Shown: positions 1 to 9,344, counted from the stretch's first letter. The stretch is 64,000 bases of DNA from Candidatus Anaerostipes avistercoris (GCA_019119895.1 DWWD01000042.1:62001-126000); one strand, 5' to 3'. A program made the numbers and translations. Notes: generated by a model from the sequence alone, not told the origin.

Positions 1-2478
1 GTGCATACGGGAGACAGTATTGTTGTGGCTCCTTCTCAGACACTGGGAGACAAGGAATATCAGATGCTGCGTACTTCTGCCCTGAATATCATCACAGAGC
101 TGGATGTACACGGCGGATGCAACGTTCAGTATGCGCTGAATCCGGACAGTTTTGAATATTGTGTCATCGAGGTAAATCCTCGTGTCAGCCGTTCTTCTGC
201 GCTGGCTTCCAAAGCAACAGGATACCCGATCGCCAAAGTAACAGCGAAAATTGCCATCGGATATACACTGGATGAGATTGAAAATGCGGTAACGAAGAAA
301 ACATACGCAAGTTTCGAGCCGATGCTTGACTACTGTGTCGTTAAAATGCCTCGTCTTCCGTTTGATAAATTCATTCACGCGAAACGTACGCTGACCACAC
401 AGATGAAAGCGACCGGAGAAGTTATGAGTATCGGAACCAGCTTCGAGGGAGCGCTGATGAAAGCCATCCGTTCTCTGGAGCAGCACGTGGACAGCCTGAT
501 TTTCGGAAATTATGATAAACTGACAGACGAAGAATTATTAAAAGAACTGGAAAAGATTGATGACCTGAGAATCTATGTGATCGCAGAAGCAATCCGCAGA
601 GGATTCGATTACGATACGATCTTTAATATTACGAAGATTGACCGCTGGTTCCTGGATAAGATTGCCGTTCTTGTCGAAATGGAAAGGAAACTGAAAGAAG
701 CGGATGTACTGGATCGTGACCTGCTTCTGGAAGCAAAACGTCTGGAATTCCCGGACAAAGTCATCGGACAGCTGGCTGGAAAAACAGAGCGTGAGATCAA
801 AGAAATGAGAAATGAAATGAATATCCACGCTTCCTATAAGATTGTAGATACCTGCGCGGCAGAGTTCGCGGCAGAAACTCCTTATTTCTACTCCTGCTAT
901 GACGGAGAAAATGAGGTGGAAGAAACATCCGGCAAGAAGAAAGTCATGGTACTGGGATCCGGACCGATCCGTATCGGACAGGGAATCGAGTTTGACTACT
1001 GCTCTGTACACAGTGTATGGGCGCTGAGCAGAGAAGGTTATGAGACAATCATCGTAAACAATAACCCTGAAACAGTTTCCACAGACTTTGACGTGGCAGA
1101 TAAACTGTACTTCGAGCCGCTGACAGCGGAAGATGTGGAAAGCATCGTAGATCTGGAAAAACCGGACGGCGCGGTTGTGCAGTTCGGCGGACAGACAGCG
1201 ATCAAACTGACAGAAGCGCTGATGAAGATGGGAGTTCCGATCCTCGGAACAAGCGCGGAAAATGTAGATGCAGCGGAAGACAGAGAACTGTTTGACGAAA
1301 TCCTGGAAGAGTGCTGTATTCCAAGACCAAAAGGAACGACAGTGTTCACATGTGAGGAAGCCCTGGAAGTTGCCCACAGACTGGGATATCCGGTGCTGGT
1401 TCGTCCTTCCTATGTACTGGGCGGACAGGGAATGCAGATCGCGGTTTCTGATGAAGACATCACAGCCTTTATGGAAATTATCAACCGTTATGAGCAGGAG
1501 CATCCGATCCTGATCGATAAATATCTGCTCGGAAAAGAAGTGGAAGTCGATGCGGTATGCGACGGAACGGATATCCTCATTCCTGGAATTATGGAACATG
1601 TGGAACGTGCGGGAATTCATTCCGGTGACAGTATTTCCGTATATCCGTCCATCAGCCTGAGCGATAAAGTAAAACGTGTCATTGCGGAATACACAAGAAA
1701 ACTGGCAAAATCCCTCCATGTTGTGGGACTGATCAACATCCAGTTTATCGTTGCCAACGAAGAAGTATATGTCATCGAAGTAAACCCTCGGTCCAGCCGT
1801 ACGGTTCCTTATATCAGCAAGGTAACAGGAATTCCGATCGTTGCGCTGGCAGCACAGGTGATTACAGGAGCCAAGATCAGAGATCTGGGATACGAACCTG
1901 GCCTGCAGCCGGAATCTGAATATTATGCCGTGAAGAAACCGGTATTCTCATTTGAGAAACTGCGCGGAGCCGAGGTAAGCCTTGGACCTGAAATGAAATC
2001 CACAGGAGAATGTCTTGGAATTTCCAAGAACTATCATGAGGCTCTTTACAAAGCCTTCCTGGGTGCGGGAGTCGATCTGCCGAAATACAAGAAGATGATC
2101 CTTACGGTAAAAGACTCTGATAAGATTGATGCCGTTGACATCGGAAGAAGATTTATCAATCTTGGATATGAAATCTACTCCACAAGAAGCACCTGCAGAG
2201 TTCTGAATGAAGCGGGAGTTCCGGCAAAACCGATCAATAAGCTGGAAGAACCTTCTCCGAACTTGCTGGATTTGATTTTAGATGATAAAATTGACTTAGT
2301 CATCGATACGCCATCCCAGGGTGTGGGACGGAGCAAAGACGGATTCCTGATCCGCCGTTACGCGATCGAGACAGGCGTAACCTGTCTTACAAGTCTTGAC
2401 ACAGCGGATGCTCTGCTGACTAGTTTGGAAACAGGAAATCGTGATCAATTGACTGTTGTAGACATAGCGACAATTTAG
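1..2478 (+). CDS. carB: Carbamoyl-phosphate synthase large subunit, 3' part
   Basis: This is the C-terminal part of CarB, which makes carbamoyl phosphate from ammonia (released from glutamine by CarA), bicarbonate and two ATP, for pyrimidine and arginine synthesis. The window opens inside the gene: the first residues (VHTGDSIVVAPSQTL) belong to the end of the first ATP-grasp domain, and about 825 of roughly 1,070 residues remain. The second ATP-grasp half follows, with GSGPIRIGQGIEFDY near residue 322 and VRPSYVLGGQGM near 469, and an MGS-like allosteric domain fills the last 130 residues. The GTG at position 1 is an internal codon, not the start. glnA follows after about 20 bases, so the two genes may be co-transcribed and linked by glutamine metabolism. 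Confidence 0.97.
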   Translation: MHTGDSIVVAPSQTLGDKEYQMLRTSALNIITELDVHGGCNVQYALNPDSFEYCVIEVNPRVSRSSALASKATGYPIAKVTAKIAIGYTLDEIENAVTKKTYASFEPMLDYCVVKMPRLPFDKFIHAKRTLTTQMKATGEVMSIGTSFEGALMKAIRSLEQHVDSLIFGNYDKLTDEELLKELEKIDDLRIYVIAEAIRRGFDYDTIFNITKIDRWFLDKIAVLVEMERKLKEADVLDRDLLLEAKRLEFPDKVIGQLAGKTEREIKEMRNEMNIHASYKIVDTCAAEFAAETPYFYSCYDGENEVEETSGKKKVMVLGSGPIRIGQGIEFDYCSVHSVWALSREGYETIIVNNNPETVSTDFDVADKLYFEPLTAEDVESIVDLEKPDGAVVQFGGQTAIKLTEALMKMGVPILGTSAENVDAAEDRELFDEILEECCIPRPKGTTVFTCEEALEVAHRLGYPVLVRPSYVLGGQGMQIAVSDEDITAFMEIINRYEQEHPILIDKYLLGKEVEVDAVCDGTDILIPGIMEHVERAGIHSGDSISVYPSISLSDKVKRVIAEYTRKLAKSLHVVGLINIQFIVANEEVYVIEVNPRSSRTVPYISKVTGIPIVALAAQVITGAKIRDLGYEPGLQPESEYYAVKKPVFSFEKLRGAEVSLGPEMKSTGECLGISKNYHEALYKAFLGAGVDLPKYKKMILTVKDSDKIDAVDIGRRFINLGYEIYSTRSTCRVLNEAGVPAKPINKLEEPSPNLLDLILDDKIDLVIDTPSQGVGRSKDGFLIRRYAIETGVTCLTSLDTADALLTSLETGNRDQLTVVDIATI

Positions 2479-2498
2479 CGAAAAAGAGGAGTGATGTT

Positions 2499-3827
2499 AT
2501 GGGTCGATACACCAAACAGGATATCATAGATTTGGTAAGGGAAAATGATGTTCAGTTTATAAGACTGCAGTTTTCCGATTTGTTTGGCGCCATGAAGAAC
2601 GTAGCGATTACAGCGCGCCAGCTTGAGAAGGCACTGGATAATAAATGCACATTTGACGGATCCTCCGTGGATGGATTTGTCCGGATTGAAGAGTCTGATA
2701 TGTATCTGTATCCGGATCTGGACAGCTTTATCATCTTTCCATGGAGCTCCGGAGGACGGGTTGCGCGGCTGATCTGTGATGTATACGGACAGGACGGAAT
2801 GCCGTTTGAAGGCGATCCGAGGAACATTCTCAAGAAAGTAATGCGGGAATGCAAAAAAATGGGCTACAAATTTAATGTGGGACCGGAATGTGAATTCTTC
2901 TTATTCCATACAGATGAAGAAGGGCAGCCGACTACATTGAGCCATGAAAAGGCAGGTTATTTTGACGTGGCGCCTCTGGATCTTGGAGAAAGCGCCAGAA
3001 GAGATATGATCCTGAATCTGGAAGAGATGGGATTTGAGATTGAAGCATCTCACCATGAAGTAGCGCCGGCACAGCATGAGATCGATTTTAAATACGACAA
3101 TGCGCTCCGGACGGCCGATAACATTTTAACTTTTAAATTTGTGGTAAAATATATTGCAAAAAGGCATGGATTATATGCCAGCTTTATGCCGAAACCGATC
3201 ACCGGAGTGGATGGATCCGGCATGCATCTCAATATGTCATTATGGAAAAACGGAAGGAATATTTTCGCTGATTCCAAGAATCATATCGGAATCAGCGATG
3301 AGGCTTTCTACTTTATGGCAGGGGTGATGAAACATGCGCGTGAGATGAGCCTGATTACCAATCCGCTGGTAAATTCTTATAAGAGGATCGTACCGGGATA
3401 TGAGGCTCCGGTGGATGTTACATGGTCTCCGGCGAACCGCAGTCCGCTGATTCGTGTTCCGGCAGCCAGAGGCAGCGGAACCAGACTGGAATTTCGAAGC
3501 CCGGATCCGGCGGCAAACCCTTATCTTGCGCTGGCGGTCAGCCTTGCGGCAGGCCTTGAGGGAATCCGCGGCAAACTGACGCCTGGAAAAGGATCCTCTA
3601 CGAACCAGTATGAAATGGCGGAGGGTGAAAAGAAAGAAGCTGGAATCATGATGCTTCCAAGAGATCTGAAGGAAGCCCTGGATATTTTCGAAAAAAGTGA
3701 CTTTATCAGGAAGACACTGGGAGATCATATTTTTACAAAATATTATAAGGCAAAGAAGAGAGAATGGGAGTCTTACCAGAAATTCGTATCACAGTGGGAG
3801 ATCGATGAATATTTATATAAGTTTTAA
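2499..3827 (+). CDS. glnA: Type I glutamine synthetase
   Basis: GlnA condenses glutamate and ammonia to glutamine with ATP and forms a cytoplasmic dodecamer. The 442-residue length fits the short GSI-alpha class. Visible signatures are DGSSVDGF near residue 54, the metal-binding GPECEFFLF near 128, the ammonia and ATP site segment HHEVAPAQHEIDF near 186, and NRSPLIRVP near 312. The NLYDLP adenylylation motif of the GSI-beta class is not present, so control by adenylylation is unlikely. The ATG is preceded by AGAGGAGTG at good spacing. An ANTAR protein directly downstream suggests control by antitermination or RNA binding. Confidence 0.97.
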   Translation: MGRYTKQDIIDLVRENDVQFIRLQFSDLFGAMKNVAITARQLEKALDNKCTFDGSSVDGFVRIEESDMYLYPDLDSFIIFPWSSGGRVARLICDVYGQDGMPFEGDPRNILKKVMRECKKMGYKFNVGPECEFFLFHTDEEGQPTTLSHEKAGYFDVAPLDLGESARRDMILNLEEMGFEIEASHHEVAPAQHEIDFKYDNALRTADNILTFKFVVKYIAKRHGLYASFMPKPITGVDGSGMHLNMSLWKNGRNIFADSKNHIGISDEAFYFMAGVMKHAREMSLITNPLVNSYKRIVPGYEAPVDVTWSPANRSPLIRVPAARGSGTRLEFRSPDPAANPYLALAVSLAAGLEGIRGKLTPGKGSSTNQYEMAEGEKKEAGIMMLPRDLKEALDIFEKSDFIRKTLGDHIFTKYYKAKKREWESYQKFVSQWEIDEYLYKF

Positions 3828-3862
3828 TCCCCACGGTAAGCAGATGCGAGGAGGTGAGAGGC

Positions 3863-4414
3863 TTGGTTAGCGTCATCGTATTATTTCCAAAGCAGGAAAT
3901 TGCCAGAAATATAAGAAATTTGCTTGTGCGCAGCGGTTTTGAAGTCATCGGAGTCTGTGTGACTGCGGCACAGGTCATCCAGCGAATGGAAGGGATGGAA
4001 GAAGGCATCGTAGTCTGCGGATATAAATATGCGGATATGGTATATACGGAATTGAGAGAATACCTTTCCGATGGAATTCAGATGGTATTGATCGCCTCTC
4101 GGGCACACCTGGAAGAAGAATGCGATGGAGAAAATATACATTATCTTTCCATGCCGCTGAAAGCCCACAGCCTGGTTGAAACAATGAGGGAGATTGTCAG
4201 CAGAATCTCTCATAATTCAAGTAAGAAAAAACACAGACCGAAACCAAGAACCAGGGAAGAACTGGAACTGCTGGATGGAGTAAAAAGGCTGCTGATGGAA
4301 AATAACAGAATCAGCGAAGAAGAGGCCCACCGCTATATCCAGAAACGAAGTATGGACAGCGGGGTCAGTCTGATCGAAATGGCAAAAATGATCAAAGAAT
4401 CACTTACATACTAG
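3863..4414 (+). CDS. ANTAR-domain response regulator, NitR-like
   Basis: A 183-residue protein with a receiver-like N-terminal domain and an ANTAR RNA-binding domain in the last 55 residues (from about REELELLDGVKRLL). ANTAR proteins bind paired hexaloop hairpins in nascent RNA and prevent termination. The receiver part begins VSVIVLFPKQEIARN and lacks the clear acidic pocket and phospho-Asp of true receivers, so it may sense by protein contact. Starts are possible at GTG 3854 or TTG 3863. The Shine-Dalgarno sequence GAGGAGGTGAGA covers the GTG, so TTG 3863 is preferred. Its place after glnA matches NitR, described next to glnA in Clostridium saccharobutylicum. A role in nitrogen control is inferred from that context. 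Confidence 0.85.
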   Translation: MVSVIVLFPKQEIARNIRNLLVRSGFEVIGVCVTAAQVIQRMEGMEEGIVVCGYKYADMVYTELREYLSDGIQMVLIASRAHLEEECDGENIHYLSMPLKAHSLVETMREIVSRISHNSSKKKHRPKPRTREELELLDGVKRLLMENNRISEEEAHRYIQKRSMDSGVSLIEMAKMIKESLTY

Positions 4415-4432
4415 AGTATTTAGGAGGGACTT

Positions 4433-5647
4433 ATGTTTAAAATCAATGAGAATTATTTAAAACTTCCGGGAAGCTATCTGTTTTCCACAATCGCTAAAAA
4501 AGTAAATGAGTACTCAGCGGCGAATCCGGACAAAGACATCATTCGTCTGGGAATCGGGGACGTGACACAGCCGCTGGCGCCTGCTATCATCGACGCGCTC
4601 CACGGCGCGGTGGATGAAATGGCTCATGCGGAAACGTTCCATGGTTATGCGCCGGATCTCGGATATGAATTCCTGCGCAATGCGATCGCAAAAAATGATT
4701 ACGCAGACAGAGGAGCTGACATTGCCGCAGACGAGATTTTTGTAAGCGACGGAGCAAAATGTGATTCTGGAAATATTCAGGAAATTTTTGCACAGGACAA
4801 TAAAATCGCTGTATGTGATCCGGTTTACCCGGTTTATGTTGACACAAATGTTATGGCCGGAAGAACAGGAACTTATGATCCAAAAACAGAAACATGGAGT
4901 GATGTGATCTATATGCCTTGTACAGCAGAGAATAATTTCGCTCCGGATTTCCCTGAAGAAGTACCGGATATCATTTACCTGTGCTTCCCGAACAACCCGA
5001 CTGGTTCTACGATCACAAAAGATCAGCTCCAGGGATGGGTAGATTACGCAAACAAGAACGGAGCTGTCATTATCTATGACGCTGCATATGAAGCATATAT
5101 TTCTGAAGACAATGTAGCTCACACGATTTATGAGTGCGAGGGAGCAAGAACCTGCGCGATTGAGTTAAAGAGTTTCTCTAAAAACGCAGGATTTACAGGC
5201 GTGCGCCTTGGCTACGCCGTTGTTCCGAAGGATCTGAAATGCGGAGATGTAAGACTGCATGATCTCTGGGCAAGACGCCACGGAACAAAATACAACGGAG
5301 CTCCGTATATCGTACAGAGAGCCGGTGAGGCTGTTTATTCCGAAGCTGGAAAAGAACAGTTAAAGAAACAGGTCGGATATTATATGAATAACGCGAAAGT
5401 TATTTTCGAAGGTTTAAAAGATGCGGGATATACAGTATCCGGCGGAGTGAACGCTCCATATATCTGGTTAAAGACTCCGGATCAGATGACATCATGGGAA
5501 TTCTTTGACTATCTGCTGGAGCATGCCAACGTAGTAGGAACACCAGGATCAGGATTTGGTCCGAGCGGAGAAGGATATTTCCGGCTTACAGCGTTCGGAA
5601 GCTATGAAAATACAGTAGCCGCAATGGAAAGAATTAAGAATATGTAA
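4433..5647 (+). CDS. dapL: LL-diaminopimelate aminotransferase
   Basis: A PLP-dependent fold-type I aminotransferase that converts tetrahydrodipicolinate and glutamate directly to LL-diaminopimelate, bypassing the acylated steps of the DapD/C/E route. The 404-residue protein has the family start [16 protein letters not shown], the substrate segment [12 protein letters not shown] near residue 183, and the PLP lysine in [15 protein letters not shown] near 244. The gene follows AGGAGGGACTT and ends just before a strong terminator at 5655-5695. dapA and dapB lie 28 kb downstream, so lysine and peptidoglycan precursor genes are split over at least two loci. Confidence 0.96.
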   Translation: MFKINENYLKLPGSYLFSTIAKKVNEYSAANPDKDIIRLGIGDVTQPLAPAIIDALHGAVDEMAHAETFHGYAPDLGYEFLRNAIAKNDYADRGADIAADEIFVSDGAKCDSGNIQEIFAQDNKIAVCDPVYPVYVDTNVMAGRTGTYDPKTETWSDVIYMPCTAENNFAPDFPEEVPDIIYLCFPNNPTGSTITKDQLQGWVDYANKNGAVIIYDAAYEAYISEDNVAHTIYECEGARTCAIELKSFSKNAGFTGVRLGYAVVPKDLKCGDVRLHDLWARRHGTKYNGAPYIVQRAGEAVYSEAGKEQLKKQVGYYMNNAKVIFEGLKDAGYTVSGGVNAPYIWLKTPDQMTSWEFFDYLLEHANVVGTPGSGFGPSGEGYFRLTAFGSYENTVAAMERIKNM

Positions 5648-5654
5648 CAGGCAG

Positions 5655-5695
5655 AAAAGACGTATCGGAAGAAAACTGGTACGTCTTTTCCTTTC
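5655..5695 (+). terminator. Intrinsic terminator after dapL
   Basis: A 10-bp perfect stem (AAAAGACGTA pairing with TACGTCTTTT) around a 15-base loop, followed by a T-rich run, 8 bases after the dapL stop. Confidence 0.85.
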
Positions 5696-5788
5696 AATGG
5701 TGAGAAGAAAATGTGATTTTCTGTATACGAAAGCCACTGGTATGTGATAAAATATTAAAAAGTTTGAGGTGAAAAAGGAGACATATCT

Positions 5789-6502
5789 ATGAAAATGTTA
5801 AATCTGGAACAGGAATTACAGGAAAATGCTTATCCGGGAAGAGGAATCGTGATCGGGAAATCTCCGGACGGAACAAAGGCGGTTACTGCGTATTTTATCA
5901 TGGGAAGAAGTGAGAACAGCAGAAACCGTATTTTTGCGGAAGAAGGAGAAGGAATCCGCACACAGGCTTTTGATGAGTCAAAACTGACAGATCCGAGCCT
6001 GATCATTTACGCGCCGGTCCGTGTACTTGGCAGTAAGACCATTGTGACCAACGGAGATCAGACGGATACCGTATATGACGGAATCAAAGAGGGACTTACC
6101 TTTGAACAGTCTTTAAGAAGCCGTGAATTTGAACCGGACGGACCGAACTATACGCCTAGAATTTCAGGAATCATGCAGGTGGAAGACGGAACATTCCATT
6201 ACGCCATGTCCATTTTAAAGAGCAATAATGGAAATCCTGACAGCTGCAATCGTTATACTTTCACTTATGAGAATCCGGTTCCAGGAGAAGGACATTTCAT
6301 TCATACTTATATGCATGACGGCGATCCGCTTCCAAGTTTTGAGGGAGAGCCAAAGCTGGCAGCGATGGAAGATGATATCGATGTGTTTACAAAAGCGCTC
6401 TGGGAGAGCCTGAATGAAGACAATAAGGTTTCTCTGTTTGTGCGTTACATTGATATTGCCACCGGAAAATATGAGACAAGAATCGTGAATAAGAATCAGT
6501 AA
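5789..6502 (+). CDS. IMP cyclohydrolase, PurO-like
   Basis: This 237-residue protein fits the stand-alone IMP cyclohydrolase family (IMP_cyclohyd), which closes FAICAR to IMP in the last step of purine synthesis. The N-terminal block ENAYPGRGIVIGKSPDG and the phrase IMGRSENSRNR near residue 41 are characteristic. Most bacteria instead carry this activity as the N-terminal domain of PurH. The next gene encodes only the transformylase, so the two together replace a fused PurH. A GATAAAAT element about 40 bases upstream may be the -10 of its promoter, and GAAAAAGGAG serves as ribosome binding site. Confidence 0.88.
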   Translation: MKMLNLEQELQENAYPGRGIVIGKSPDGTKAVTAYFIMGRSENSRNRIFAEEGEGIRTQAFDESKLTDPSLIIYAPVRVLGSKTIVTNGDQTDTVYDGIKEGLTFEQSLRSREFEPDGPNYTPRISGIMQVEDGTFHYAMSILKSNNGNPDSCNRYTFTYENPVPGEGHFIHTYMHDGDPLPSFEGEPKLAAMEDDIDVFTKALWESLNEDNKVSLFVRYIDIATGKYETRIVNKNQ

Positions 6503-6531
6503 TCAATCAAAGGAAAAAGGAGAAAAGCAAA

Positions 6532-7710
6532 ATGAAAGAATTAGAGTTAAAGTATGGCTGCAACCCGAATCAGAAGCCTTCTAAAATCTGTATGGCAGAC
6601 GGAAGCGATCTTCCGATTGAAGTAATCAATGGAAAACCGGGATACATCAACTTCCTGGATGCATTCAATGGATGGCAGCTGGTAAGAGAATTGAAGAAAG
6701 CGACGGGACTTCCTGCGGCGACTTCTTTTAAGCATGTTTCTCCTGCCGGAGCGTCCGTGGGAAGACCAATGTCCGATACTTTAAAGAAGATTTACTGGGT
6801 AGACGATATGGGTGATCTGTCTCCGCTGGCATGCGCTTACGCAAGAGCAAGAGGCGCTGACAGAATGTCTTCTTTTGGTGATTTTATCGCGCTTTCCGAC
6901 GAATGTGACGCAGATACAGCGCGCCTGATCAAACGGGAGGTATCTGACGGAGTCATTGCTCCTGGCTACAGCGAGGAAGCGCTGGAACTTTTGAAACAGA
7001 AGAAAAAAGGAAACTATAATATTATCAAAATTGATCCGGATTATCAGCCGGCTCCGTTAGAGCATAAAGAAGTGTTCGGCGTTACATTTGAGCAGGGGCG
7101 TCAGGAACTTCCGATTGATGATGAATTATTATCCAATATCGTAACGGAGAATAAGGAAATTCCGGAGGAAGCGCTGACAGACATGAAGATTTCCCTGATC
7201 GTACTGAAATATACACAGTCCAATTCTGTATGTTTCGTAAAAGATGGTCAGGCGATCGGTATCGGCGCCGGACAGCAGTCCCGTGTTCACTGTACAAGAC
7301 TGGCAGGCCAGAAGGCAGATAACTGGTGGCTGAGACAGTGCCCGAAAGTTATGGAGCTTCCATTTAAGGATAAGATCCGCCGTGCAGACCGTGATAATGC
7401 GATCGATCTGTACATCGGAGATGAGTACATGGATGTTCTGGCAGACGGAGCATGGGAAAACATCTTCACAGAGAAACCGGAAGTATTCACGAAAGAAGAG
7501 AAGAGAGCATGGCTGGACAAGCTGACAGACGTAACGCTTGGATCCGACGCATTCTTCCCATTCTCAGACAACATCGAGCGTGCCCATAAGAGCGGTGTAA
7601 AATATGTGGCACAGCCGGGAGGATCCGTAAGAGATGACGCAGTCATCGAATGCTGTGACAAATATGGAATGGCAATGGCCTTTACAGGAATCCGCCTGTT
7701 CCATCACTAG
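6532..7710 (+). CDS. AICAR transformylase, stand-alone PurH-type
   Basis: A 392-residue enzyme transferring a formyl group from 10-formyl-THF to AICAR to make FAICAR, the substrate of the upstream IMP cyclohydrolase. It begins directly with the transformylase segment (LELKYGCNPNQKPSKI) and carries the catalytic lysine-histidine motif TSFKHVSPAGASVG near residue 65, plus DAFFPFSDNIERA and VAQPGGSVRDD near the end, as in the C-terminal domain of PurH. No MGS/cyclohydrolase domain is present. It sits 29 bases after the cyclohydrolase gene and is followed by a terminator, so the two form a small operon. Confidence 0.92.
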   Translation: MKELELKYGCNPNQKPSKICMADGSDLPIEVINGKPGYINFLDAFNGWQLVRELKKATGLPAATSFKHVSPAGASVGRPMSDTLKKIYWVDDMGDLSPLACAYARARGADRMSSFGDFIALSDECDADTARLIKREVSDGVIAPGYSEEALELLKQKKKGNYNIIKIDPDYQPAPLEHKEVFGVTFEQGRQELPIDDELLSNIVTENKEIPEEALTDMKISLIVLKYTQSNSVCFVKDGQAIGIGAGQQSRVHCTRLAGQKADNWWLRQCPKVMELPFKDKIRRADRDNAIDLYIGDEYMDVLADGAWENIFTEKPEVFTKEEKRAWLDKLTDVTLGSDAFFPFSDNIERAHKSGVKYVAQPGGSVRDDAVIECCDKYGMAMAFTGIRLFHH

Positions 7711-7758
7711 AGCCAGACTCTGGTGTGACAGAGATACATCTGAATAAGAAGAATTGAG

Positions 7759-7817
7759 AACAGTTCTCCTGCAGAACGGAGTGTGAATCCGGTCTGCAGG
7801 GAACTGTTTTTTCTTTA
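7759..7817 (+). terminator. Intrinsic terminator after the purine pair
   Basis: Arms AACAGTTCTCCTGCAG and CTGCAGGGAACTGTT pair with one bulge over about 19 loop bases, then TTTTTTCTTT. It lies about 50 bases after the AICAR transformylase stop. Confidence 0.85.
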
Positions 7818-7925
7818 GTGATTTTGGGTTTGGGGAATTTGGATCTGGAATTAAAAAGCTGATTGGGGCAGGGAAGCATCTGAGTATAGGAAAACACCAA
7901 AAATGGAGGAAAAAACTGCGGTATG
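7815..7925 (+). repeat. Dispersed intergenic repeat, copy 1 (3' half best kept)
   Basis: The segment directly behind a terminator resembles those at 28129-28250 and 39014-39091. It keeps the TTTTGGG beginning and especially the end: CATCTG, a short spacer, then CCAAAAATGGAGGAAAAA, which aligns with CCAAAAGTGGAGGAAAAA in copy 2. The middle is diverged. It has no persuasive start codon and is taken as a non-coding or decayed repeat. Confidence 0.55.
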
Positions 7926-8010
7926 AGCATCTGGAAATTCAAAAGAATTCTTAAAGAGAATTTCTAGAGAATTGGGAATTGTTAAATATGAATAAAAAGT
8001 AATGAATAAA

Positions 8011-8039
8011 TTGACATTGTTTATGAAATGTGCTAAATT
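8011..8039 (+). promoter_or_regulatory. Sigma-A type promoter of the NlpC/P60 gene
   Basis: A perfect -35 TTGACA at 8011-8016, a 17-base spacer, and TAAATT at 8034-8039. Transcription would start near 8046, about 130 bases before the ATG. Confidence 0.6.
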
Positions 8040-8040
8040 A

Positions 8041-8175
8041 GAAACAACATATTTGTAACAATTTGGCAATTTTATGAAAGGGACTATCGTTTACCGAGCC
8101 GGATTGGATGAAGGGGATCAGTAAAGAGGATAATGATAAGCGGCAGCCTTAGTTTTAACATTAAGGAGGCGTTTT
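8041..8175 (+). other. Unexplained 5' leader of the NlpC/P60 gene
   Basis: About 130 bases between the predicted transcription start and the start codon, G-rich in its second half and ending in AAGGAGGCGTTTT. No known riboswitch core was recognised. In particular the conserved blocks of the c-di-AMP (ydaO) class, common before such hydrolases, are not evident. Confidence 0.4.
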
Positions 8176-9261
8176 ATGATCCGAAAGAAGATTCAGGCAG
8201 CAGTCGGCGCGGGGGTTATGACACTGGGATTTGTGATGGATCCGGCGGCGGCAGAGGGACAGCAGTTTGCGTCGGCGGGAGTCGGCCGGACGATCGAGCA
8301 GTATATGGACCGCGTATCTGCTGTTCCGAAAGAGGTAAAACCGGCATATGTATCCTACCAAGGATACGCAGTTCCGAAGGTAGACAGCCATCTCAATGTC
8401 AGGAGCCGCCCGTCATCGGGAAGCACAGTCGTTGGAGAACTGAAAGACAGAAACATAGCGAAAGTCATGTCACAAAAAGACGGATGGGCAAGAATCCAGT
8501 CCGGAGATGTGGAAGGATATGTGAATGAACAGTATCTGGTCTGCGGGGAAGAGATTCACGCGTATGCGGAACAAAAACAGTACCCGAAGACAGCAGTGAT
8601 CACGGCGGATGCACTGAAGGTTCGGAGAGAACCGAATCTCAAGTCAGATGTGCTTACCGTGGCTGAGAAGGGCAGCAGTTACGAAATTGTAAACGGCCGG
8701 GAAGCCCAATGGACAAAAGTAAAGATTCAGAATGGAGAGGGATACATATCCAAAGAACATATTAAGCTGGGATATGACCTTAAGGAAGCGGAGCCGGCAG
8801 CGGGAACAGAAAACACAGCCTCATCCGGCAGTAAAAAGTCTTCGGCATCGAAGACATCTGCAAAGCAGAAGGACAGTGTATCTGGCAGATCCCGTGGGAG
8901 TCAGATTGCGGCCTACGCTGTAAAATATGTGGGTAATCCCTACGTATACGGCGGAACCAGCCTTACCAATGGAACGGACTGTTCCGGGTTTGTTATGAGA
9001 GTCTATGAGCATTTTGGCTATCGGTTAAGCCGCACTTCAGCGGCACAGGCCGGGAATGGCAGAGAGATTTCGCTAAGTACCATACAGCCGGGAGATTTGC
9101 TTTTCTATCGGAATGGAAGGCGGATCAATCATGTGACCATGTATATTGGGAATGGAAAAGTGGTTCACGCCAGCAATTCCGCACCGTACCCGAAGGGCGG
9201 AATTAAGATTTCAAGCGTCAGTTACCGCACGCCGTGCAAGGCGGTGCGGATCATAAAGTAG
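8176..9261 (+). CDS. Secreted SH3 / NlpC-P60 peptidoglycan hydrolase
   Basis: A 361-residue exported cell wall endopeptidase. Residues 1-26 form a signal peptide (MIRKKIQAAVGAGVMTL, then a small-residue region PAAAEG). Two bacterial SH3 domains follow, at about 70-118 (SHLNVRSRPSSGSTVVGEL) and 136-198 (ALKVRREPNLKSDVL). A serine/lysine-rich linker spans about 212-240, and a C-terminal NlpC/P60 domain about 244-361. The catalytic Cys is in GTDCSGFV near residue 275 and the His in NHVTMYIG near 325; VVHASN gives a second His. The family cleaves stem peptides, typically between D-Glu and DAP. It is a single-gene unit between its own promoter and a bidirectional terminator. Confidence 0.93.
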   Translation: MIRKKIQAAVGAGVMTLGFVMDPAAAEGQQFASAGVGRTIEQYMDRVSAVPKEVKPAYVSYQGYAVPKVDSHLNVRSRPSSGSTVVGELKDRNIAKVMSQKDGWARIQSGDVEGYVNEQYLVCGEEIHAYAEQKQYPKTAVITADALKVRREPNLKSDVLTVAEKGSSYEIVNGREAQWTKVKIQNGEGYISKEHIKLGYDLKEAEPAAGTENTASSGSKKSSASKTSAKQKDSVSGRSRGSQIAAYAVKYVGNPYVYGGTSLTNGTDCSGFVMRVYEHFGYRLSRTSAAQAGNGREISLSTIQPGDLLFYRNGRRINHVTMYIGNGKVVHASNSAPYPKGGIKISSVSYRTPCKAVRIIK

Positions 9262-9290
9262 AGAGAGAAGATTAAATTTATCATACAAAA

Positions 9291-9334
9291 GCAGGAGCAG
9301 TGAGAAAATAATTCTTACTGCTCCTGTTATTTTA
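9291..9334. terminator. Bidirectional terminator between convergent genes
   Basis: GCAGGAGCAGT pairs with ACTGCTCCTG around an A/T-rich loop. T-rich tracts on both flanks let it serve the hydrolase (+) and the glycosyltransferase-like gene (-). Confidence 0.75.
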
Positions 9335-9344
9335 TAAAACAATT

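Noticed and set aside
538-1719. Long minus-strand open frame inside carB
   Set aside because: Lies wholly within a conserved gene, gives a Phe/His/Arg-rich product without family features, and is a codon-bias shadow.
5700-5788. Purine riboswitch before the IMP cyclohydrolase gene
   Set aside because: The spacer is too short after the terminator and shows none of the conserved junction bases.
8041-8175. c-di-AMP (ydaO) riboswitch
   Set aside because: The leader is shorter than that class and the conserved blocks could not be found.
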